Source of the DNA: Streptomyces alboniger
GTDB lineage: Bacteria > Actinomycetota > Actinomycetes > Streptomycetales > Streptomycetaceae
DNA length: 64,000 nucleotides
Assembly: GCF_008704395.1 (NCBI RefSeq)
Contig: NZ_CP023695.1
Span: 2,728,001-2,792,000 of the forward strand
Reading direction: 5' to 3'
The stretch's first letter is position 1; every line of letters begins with the position of its first letter. Shown piece after piece: positions 58,653 through 64,000 of the stretch. Made by a program: the position numbers and the translations under genes. Below the pieces are notes generated by a model. It was not told the DNA's origin. It ran no database searches and worked only from the letters and a program-made list of their open reading frames with translations.

Positions 58653-61306
58653 GCGGTGCCTCCGATCAGGGTCAGGAACGCGTCTTCGAGGCGGCGGTGC
58701 GGGCCCATGGACTCCACGGGCACTTCCAGGCGCACCAGTTCGGGCAGGAGGCGGGCGGCGCTCCCGCTCGGCGTGCCGTCGAGGCGTATCAGGAGGCCGT
58801 CGTCGGCGCGCACCGCGGAGGCGACGCCGGGCAGCGCGGCGACCTTGTCGAGCAGCGGGTCGGAGATGCCCGCCGCGAGCCCCACGAGCAGCGTGTCCCC
58901 GGAGCCGACGATCTCCGCGACCGGGCCCGCCTGGACGAGGCGGCCGCGGTCCATGACGACCAGGTGCGTGCAGGACTGCTCGACCTCGGCGAGGAGGTGG
59001 CTGGAGACGATGACCGTGCGGCCGCCGCGGGCGTAGCGGATCATGACCTCCCGCATCTCGCGGATCTGCGGCGGGTCCAGGCCGTTCGTCGGCTCGTCGA
59101 GGATCAGCAGGTCCGGCAGGCCGAGCATGGCCTGGGCGATGGCGAGGCGCTGCCGCATGCCCTGGGAGTACGTCCGTACCGCGCGGGCCAGGGCGCTGCC
59201 GAGTCCGGCGATCTCCAACGCCTCGTCCAGGTGGGCGTCTTCGGCGGGGCGGCCGGTCGCCTTCCAGTACAGCTCCAGGTTCTCCCGGCCGCTGAGGTGC
59301 GGCAGGAAGCCGGCGCCCTCGACGAACGCGCCGACCCGGGAGAGGACGGGCGCCCCCGGCACGATCGCCTGCCCGAAGACGCGGATCTCGCCCGCGTCGG
59401 GCCGGATCAGGCCCATCAGCATGCGCAGGGTCGTCGTCTTGCCCGCGCCGTTGGGCCCCAGGAGGCCGAGGACCTGGCCCTTCTCGACGCGGAAGGAGAC
59501 GTCACGGACGGCGTACCGGTCGCTGGACTTGGCGTACCGCTTGCTCAAGTCGGTGATCCGGAGCGGCACTTCGGCGAGGGCGGGGTCGGGGGCGGGCGCC
59601 GTCGTCCTGCGGCGGCCGGTGATCAGCAGGCCGAGGGCGATGACGGCTCCCGCGGCCGGCAGCCACCACACCCAGGAGGGCAGGGGCGCGGCGCCGGTCT
59701 TCAGGCCGGGAGCCGTCGGCACCTCCAGGTCGCTCTTGAGCGAGACGGTGTACGAGGCGGGGTCGGCGGGTGACGCGTACCCGAGGTCGGTGGAGGCGAG
59801 GGCGAGGCGCAGGCGGTGGCCCTTGCGCACCTCGTGGTCGATGGCGGGCAGGCGCAGCTCGACGTCCTTGCCGTCCTTGGCGCCCTCGATCCGCACCGGG
59901 GCGACCAGCTGGGAGGGCAGGACCTGCTGCTTCCCGCCGGGCCCGACGTCGTACACCTTGGCGAAGAGCACCGCGTCCTCGCGGGAGGACTTCACATGGG
60001 CCCGGACCGTCGGCGTACCGGTGATCCGCAGGTCCTCGCTCAGCGGCTTCGACATGAACGTGGCGTTCTGTCCGGGGATGTCCAGGGAGACGCCGACACC
60101 GAGGGAGGTGAGCCGGGAGAGGCCCCTGCCGCCGAGGCCGGGGAGGGTGGAGACGGCGGGCGGGCTCGCGCCCGCGGGGTTGTCGAACGTCCGCTCGCGC
60201 CCGCCGAGCGGCACCGTGCGCCGGGCGCTCTCCAGGCCGGGGTACGTGTCTGCGCTCGCGCCCCGCAGCCGGGCCGCCCCGTCGGTGGAGTCGACGCCCC
60301 CGGTGCGGGTGACGCGGAACGCGGGGCCGGTGTCGGCGCTCTTGTCGCCCTTCAGATAGCGGTCGAACCACGCGCCGACGCGCCTTTCGACGCGCGCCCG
60401 CTCGGGGTCGCCGCCGTCGTGGCCGCCCGCGATCCAGTCGACGGCCACGGGCGCGCCGTTGGCCCGGACCGCTCGGGCGATGGCGTCGCCCTGGCCGAGC
60501 GGGAAGAGGGAGTCGGTCTGGCCCTGGGCGAGGAACGTCGGCACCTTGATCCGGTCGCCGACGGCGGCCGGGCTGCGCGCGGCGAGCAGCTCGCGCGCCT
60601 TCGCGTCGGGCTTCCCGGCGACGGCGACCCGGTTGTACATGTCGCACAGCCGCTTCTCGAACCGGTCGCAGCCGCCCCCGGTGTTGATGAACGAGCCGGC
60701 CCACAGCTTCTTGAAGACGCCGTCGGGGAACAGCGCGTCCGCGAGGTTCCAGTAGGTGATCTGGGGGGCGATCGCGTCCACCCGCCGGTCGGTCCCGGCG
60801 GCGAGCAGCGACACCGCGCCCCCGTACGACGCCCCGGTGACGCCTACGCGCGGGTCGCCGTCCTTGTCGAGCCGCACCTCCGGCCGCTTCGCCAGCCAGT
60901 CGATCAGCTTCGAGACGTCGGCGACCTCGCCCTCGGGGTCGTTCAGCCCGATCTTTCCTGTGGACTTCCCGAAGCCGCGCGCGGACCAGGTCAGTACGGC
61001 ATAGCCGTCCGCCGCGAGGTCCTCGGCCTGCTCGCGCACGTCGTTCTTGCTGCCGCCGAAGCCGTGGCCGATGAGGACGGCGGGGCGCTTGGCGGCGGGG
61101 TCCCCCGCGGTGAAGAAGGAGGTGTCGATCTTCGCGCCGTCGGCGTCGAGCGTGCCGTCGGAGCGGTGCACGGACGGGCCGTCGTCCGAGGCGACCGCCG
61201 TCCAGGTGCCCGCCCCGGCGAGCACCACGACGGCGGCCGCGGCGGCGAGCAGCCGACGTGGCCCGCGCGGTCCGGGGAGCCTGGGCCTGGGCAGTCGTAG
61301 ATCCAT
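58649..61306 (-). CDS. Fused S15/CocE-type hydrolase and ABC ATPase
   Basis: Two-function protein of 885 residues. A membrane helix (18-38) leads to an alpha/beta hydrolase of the X-Pro dipeptidyl-peptidase/CocE type (Ser160 in GASYGG, Asp265 in GQTDSLFP, His296 in GGHDGG). A jelly-roll domain with VELRLPAIDHEVRKGHRLRL follows, then a second helix (544-563) and an ABC ATPase (580-885) with Walker A GPNGAGKTT, signature YSQGMRQRL, Walker B LLILDEPTNGLDP and SSHLL. Predicted topology: hydrolase outside, ATPase inside, together with the coupled ABC-2 permease. I infer export linked to processing, or sensing of an outer peptide. The frame is continuous with no stop between modules. Confidence 0.88.
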   Translation of the reverse strand: MDLRLPRPRLPGPRGPRRLLAAAAAVVVLAGAGTWTAVASDDGPSVHRSDGTLDADGAKIDTSFFTAGDPAAKRPAVLIGHGFGGSKNDVREQAEDLAADGYAVLTWSARGFGKSTGKIGLNDPEGEVADVSKLIDWLAKRPEVRLDKDGDPRVGVTGASYGGAVSLLAAGTDRRVDAIAPQITYWNLADALFPDGVFKKLWAGSFINTGGGCDRFEKRLCDMYNRVAVAGKPDAKARELLAARSPAAVGDRIKVPTFLAQGQTDSLFPLGQGDAIARAVRANGAPVAVDWIAGGHDGGDPERARVERRVGAWFDRYLKGDKSADTGPAFRVTRTGGVDSTDGAARLRGASADTYPGLESARRTVPLGGRERTFDNPAGASPPAVSTLPGLGGRGLSRLTSLGVGVSLDIPGQNATFMSKPLSEDLRITGTPTVRAHVKSSREDAVLFAKVYDVGPGGKQQVLPSQLVAPVRIEGAKDGKDVELRLPAIDHEVRKGHRLRLALASTDLGYASPADPASYTVSLKSDLEVPTAPGLKTGAAPLPSWVWWLPAAGAVIALGLLITGRRRTTAPAPDPALAEVPLRITDLSKRYAKSSDRYAVRDVSFRVEKGQVLGLLGPNGAGKTTTLRMLMGLIRPDAGEIRVFGQAIVPGAPVLSRVGAFVEGAGFLPHLSGRENLELYWKATGRPAEDAHLDEALEIAGLGSALARAVRTYSQGMRQRLAIAQAMLGLPDLLILDEPTNGLDPPQIREMREVMIRYARGGRTVIVSSHLLAEVEQSCTHLVVMDRGRLVQAGPVAEIVGSGDTLLVGLAAGISDPLLDKVAALPGVASAVRADDGLLIRLDGTPSGSAARLLPELVRLEVPVESMGPHRRLEDAFLTLIGGTA

Positions 61307-61381
61307 GCGACCACCGTACGGGCGGCGACCGACAACCGGGGCAGCCGCCGGTGTGAACTGTCCTGCCTCCCCGGGGAGTAG

Positions 61382-61573
61382 ACTCCGCGCCCCGCGTACC
61401 GCGATCGTGGTACGCGGGGAGACCCGACCCGCCGCTTCCTCAACAGCCCCGGCCACCACCTCCTGCTCGCGTACGAGGATGACAGCGGCGCTCGCGCGGG
61501 AGAGGGGCGCTTCGCCTCGGTCGGCTGGGACTTCGGCCCGAAGAGCCGGGAGGACGCACCGCGTCAGGGGTGA
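61382..61573 (+). pseudogene. Start-less open frame, possible gene remnant
   Basis: Between an in-frame TAG (61379-61381) and a TGA (61571-61573) lies a 63-codon frame with strong Streptomyces codon bias and protein-like composition (RRFLNSPGHHLLLAYEDDSG, then GRFASVGWDFGPKSRED). It has no ATG, GTG or TTG start and overlaps the hairpin at 61390. It looks like the C-terminal stump of a lost gene. I do not recognise the family. Confidence 0.35.
61390..61419. terminator. Hairpin upstream of the threonine-synthase-like gene
   Basis: CCCCGCGTACC (61390-61400) pairs perfectly with GGTACGCGGGG (61409-61419) across eight bases. It may be an operator or the end of a transcript. Confidence 0.45.
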
Positions 61574-61588
61574 ATAGAGTCTGCACCT

Positions 61589-62800
61589 ATGACATCCCGG
61601 GATTCCCTCGCCACCGGCCAGCGCTCGCTCGGTGACCCGTCCGTCCGTTTCCCGCTGTGGCCGCCGCTCACCGCGGGCTGCCCGGTGACCAGCAACGACA
61701 GCGTGTCGTACCCGGTCGAGGTCGACTACGCCTACGACAGGGTCCCCGCCGGTCTCTTCGCCACCGCGCCGGGGCAGCCGCGTGGCCACGAACGCTGGGC
61801 GCCGCTCCTGCCGCCGCTGCACGCCCCCGGCCTCGGCGAGGGCGGCACGCCGCTCGTGCCGCTCGGCGAAGGCCTGTGGATCAAGGACGAGTCCCGCAAT
61901 CCGACCTGGAGCCACAAGGACCGCATCAACCGCGTCACGGTCAGCGCGGCGGTCGGGGCGGGCGCGGAGGGCATCGTCGTCGCCTCGTCCGGCAACCACG
62001 GCGCCTCCGCGGCGGCGTACGCGGCGCGGGCGGGCCTGCGGTGCGTGGTGCTCTCGTCGGCGGGGACGCCGCCCGCCGTCGACGCCTTCCTGCGGGCGTA
62101 CGGGGCCGTCGTGCTGCCGGTGCCCTCCGAGGCGCGATGGCCGCTGCTGCGGCGGATCGCGCAGCGGTTCGGCTACCACCCGGTCAGCAATGTGACGCCC
62201 ACGCACACCGGGCACGCGTTCGGGCCCGAGGGCTACAAGACCCTCGCCTACGAGATTTACGCCGAACTCGGCGTCCCCGCGGCGGTGTTCCTGCCCACCG
62301 GCTACGGCGAGCTGCTCTTCGGCGTGTGGAAGGGCTTCGCGGAACTGGTCGCTCTCGGCGTCACCGACCGGGTGCCGCGTCTGTTCTCCTGCGAGCCCGC
62401 CGCCGGGGGCCCGCTGGCCGCGGCGCTGCGGGACGGGCTCCCTGCGACCACGGTCCCGGTCGGCGAGACCGCGGCCTACGCGATCGGCTCCTCGGTCGGC
62501 GGCTACCGCGGGACCGTCGCCGTCCGGGAGAGCGGCGGCGCGGCGCTGCTCGTCTCCGACGCGGAGATGTCCGCGGCGCGTGCGGAGCTGGCGGGGGCCG
62601 GGCTCTGGGCGGAGTTGTCGGCCGCCGCCGGGCTCGCGGGATACCGGCAGCGGGGCGGCCCGGCGTCCGCCGAGGGACCCGTGGTGTGCGTGTCCACGTC
62701 GAGCGGCTTCAAGGACCGTGACCTGCTGGTCGGGGGCGAGTCCGCCGAGGTGGACCCGGAGGACTGGGCGGAGGTGGAGCGGCGGGTGGAGCGGGGCTGA
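61589..62800 (+). CDS. PLP-dependent enzyme, threonine-synthase-like
   Basis: Fold type II PLP enzyme of 403 residues. The PLP lysine is Lys110 in ESRNPTWSHKDRINR (threonine synthase usually reads NPTGSFKDR). VASSGNHGASAAAYAARAG is the phosphate/serine loop, and VFLPTGYGELLFGVWKGFAEL binds the cofactor phosphate. The altered residues before the lysine and an N-terminal part lacking the usual zinc-ribbon suggest a paralogue with a different substrate, not the biosynthetic ThrC. ATG 61589 is taken. It is convergent with the amino-acid permease gene, stops five bases apart. Confidence 0.82.
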   Translation: MTSRDSLATGQRSLGDPSVRFPLWPPLTAGCPVTSNDSVSYPVEVDYAYDRVPAGLFATAPGQPRGHERWAPLLPPLHAPGLGEGGTPLVPLGEGLWIKDESRNPTWSHKDRINRVTVSAAVGAGAEGIVVASSGNHGASAAAYAARAGLRCVVLSSAGTPPAVDAFLRAYGAVVLPVPSEARWPLLRRIAQRFGYHPVSNVTPTHTGHAFGPEGYKTLAYEIYAELGVPAAVFLPTGYGELLFGVWKGFAELVALGVTDRVPRLFSCEPAAGGPLAAALRDGLPATTVPVGETAAYAIGSSVGGYRGTVAVRESGGAALLVSDAEMSAARAELAGAGLWAELSAAAGLAGYRQRGGPASAEGPVVCVSTSSGFKDRDLLVGGESAEVDPEDWAEVERRVERG

Positions 62801-62805
62801 GCAGT

Positions 62806-64000
62806 TCAGCCCTGCCCGTCCTCCGGAACACTCACCAGCCACCGCGTGTCCCGGCGCGGCCGCAGGTACAGCGCCCAGTACAGGGTGGCCACGAGCACGG
62901 TCCCACCGGTCCACACCAGGTACTCCGTCTCCTGCTGGCTCAGCACGTACGCGAGTACGGCGATCAGCACCACCGGCACGGCCGGCCACAGCGGCATCCG
63001 CCAGGCCGCGCCGTGCCCGTGCGAGCCCCGCCGGGCGAGCAGCGCGGCGACCGCCACCAGGAGGTACATGCCGGTGACGGAGACGCCGGTCACCCCGTAC
63101 AGCGTGTCCAGGTTGACGAAGCACAGGAGTGCGCCGGGGACGCCGACCAGCAGCGTGGCCACCCAGGGGGCGCCGGACGCGCCGAGCTTGGAGAGCGCCT
63201 TGTTCACGGGCGTGGGCCAGGCCTTGTCCCGCGCGGAGGCGAACAGGACGCGGGAGTTCTGGATGACCATGACGATGCCCGCGTTGACGATCGCGAGGGC
63301 CACGCAGAGGCTGACGAACGTACCGACCGCCGAGTTGGACCAGGCGGCGACCATGGCGCCGATGTCGCCCTCGGTCAGGGCGGTGAGGCTCTCGGCGCCC
63401 ATGGTGATCGCGACGACCGGCACCAGGATGATCACGGCGGAGATGCCGAGGGTGGCGAGGACCGTGCGCGCGACGTTGCGGCGCGGGTTCTCCAGCTCCT
63501 CGGAGAGGTAGACGGCCGTGGAGAAGCCCTGCGTGACGAAGAGCGCGATCGCGAGGCCCGAGACGATGAGCATGGCCGTGACGGTGTCGACCCCGCCGGG
63601 CCCGGAGCCGGACCCGGAAGCCACCGACAGATCCACCAGGCTGCCCGGTCCGCGCTCGGCGTGGGCGAAGCCGAGGACGGCCACGACGCCCGCCGCGACG
63701 ACCTCCAGGACGAGGAAGATGCCGGTGATCCACGCGTTGGCGCGCAGGTCGAGCAGGCCCGCGAGGGTGGCGCAGATCATGACGCCCGCGCCCGCGTAGG
63801 ACGGGTCGAGGTGGACGAGGGGCGCGAGGTAGTCGGCGGTGCCCATGGCGATGACGGGCGGCACGATCATCACGACGAGCAGGGACAGGACGAAGACCAG
63901 CCAGCCGGCGAGGCGCCCCGCCATGGTGGAGACCATCGCGTACTCGCCGCCCGCGCTGGGGATGAGGGTGCCCAGCTCCGAGTAGCAGAACGCGACGCCC
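62806..64000 (-). CDS. Amino-acid permease (APC superfamily), N-terminus cut by window edge
   Basis: Membrane transporter; 397 C-terminal residues are visible and the frame is open through base 64000. About ten helices can be seen. The first visible segment is FCYSELGTLIPSAGGEYAMV, the conserved helix 2 region of APC transporters. Later segments are QGFSTAVYLSEELENPRRNVARTVL (the helix 6-7 loop) and NSRVLFASARDKAWP. This fits amino-acid/proton symporters or exchangers of the APA group; substrate unknown. It could supply or export the substrate of the neighbouring PLP enzyme. Confidence 0.88.
   Translation of the reverse strand, partial: GVAFCYSELGTLIPSAGGEYAMVSTMAGRLAGWLVFVLSLLVVMIVPPVIAMGTADYLAPLVHLDPSYAGAGVMICATLAGLLDLRANAWITGIFLVLEVVAAGVVAVLGFAHAERGPGSLVDLSVASGSGSGPGGVDTVTAMLIVSGLAIALFVTQGFSTAVYLSEELENPRRNVARTVLATLGISAVIILVPVVAITMGAESLTALTEGDIGAMVAAWSNSAVGTFVSLCVALAIVNAGIVMVIQNSRVLFASARDKAWPTPVNKALSKLGASGAPWVATLLVGVPGALLCFVNLDTLYGVTGVSVTGMYLLVAVAALLARRGSHGHGAAWRMPLWPAVPVVLIAVLAYVLSQQETEYLVWTGGTVLVATLYWALYLRPRRDTRWLVSVPEDGQG

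Noticed and set aside
61307..63733. Long open frame on the minus strand extending the hydrolase-ATPase gene far upstream
   Set aside because: It is antisense to the clearly coding PLP enzyme, with Arg/Pro/Gly-rich composition typical of GC-driven shadow frames. The real start is the ATG at 61306.

Overview
The window is high-GC actinobacterial chromosome and almost certainly comes from a Streptomyces. Evidence: GTG/ATG starts with strong AAGGAG sites, dense gene packing, and a chitosan-uptake operon of the csnR-csnEFGHK type. A short single-stranded-DNA-binding paralogue (ssbB type) lies beside a dynamin-like GTPase pair (dynA/dynB type), and ANTAR and STAS regulators are also typical. From memory the gene order resembles the central core around pepN, csnR, ssbB and dynAB in model streptomycetes. 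No phage, insertion sequence, CRISPR array or replication origin was seen.

Layout. Bases 1-11.3 kb hold small transporter/regulator pairs: an MFS pump with a divergent LysR gene, EamA with LysR, and a flavin monooxygenase with a divergent TetR gene. They also hold a PhzS-like flavin monooxygenase, aminopeptidase N and a patch of GC-rich repeats. Bases 11-26.3 kb are carbohydrate use: malQ with a translationally coupled 102-residue Cys protein, a secreted GH84 glycosidase, an HNH nuclease, MscS, and the csn repressor, ABC importer, GH4 glycosidase and kinase.

Bases 26.4-37.1 kb are one co-directional signalling block. It contains a GlnX-like membrane protein, a GlnH-like binding protein, a coiled-coil protein, a PknG-like kinase, a PP2C phosphatase, a vWA protein and an FHA protein; kinase, phosphatase and FHA protein all carry zinc-ribbon modules. 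I infer an amino-acid-sensing phospho-relay elaborated from the GlnX-GlnH-PknG pathway of mycobacteria and corynebacteria. Bases 37.1-48 kb are core functions: a PCMT-type methyltransferase, truncated globin, thioesterase, EttA, a thioester-domain surface protein with an LAXTG signal, SSB and the two dynamin-like GTPases.

A tRNA-Arg gene (48195) opens a 5-kb accessory stretch of stress and antitermination regulators (STAS, two GAF-ANTAR, ANTAR, DUF1206, CsbD). The right end carries a long-chain acyl-CoA ligase, an AftB-like membrane glycosyltransferase, a VOC protein, and an ABC-2 permease with a fused hydrolase-ABC ATPase. A threonine-synthase-like enzyme and an amino-acid permease cut by the window edge complete it.

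A recurring feature is expansion of short repeats inside or at the ends of genes: malQ, the Cys protein, GH84, dynB, the AftB-like gene, and the 3' ends of a lysR gene, dynB and an ABC permease. All calls rest on reading motifs by eye; no database search was run.
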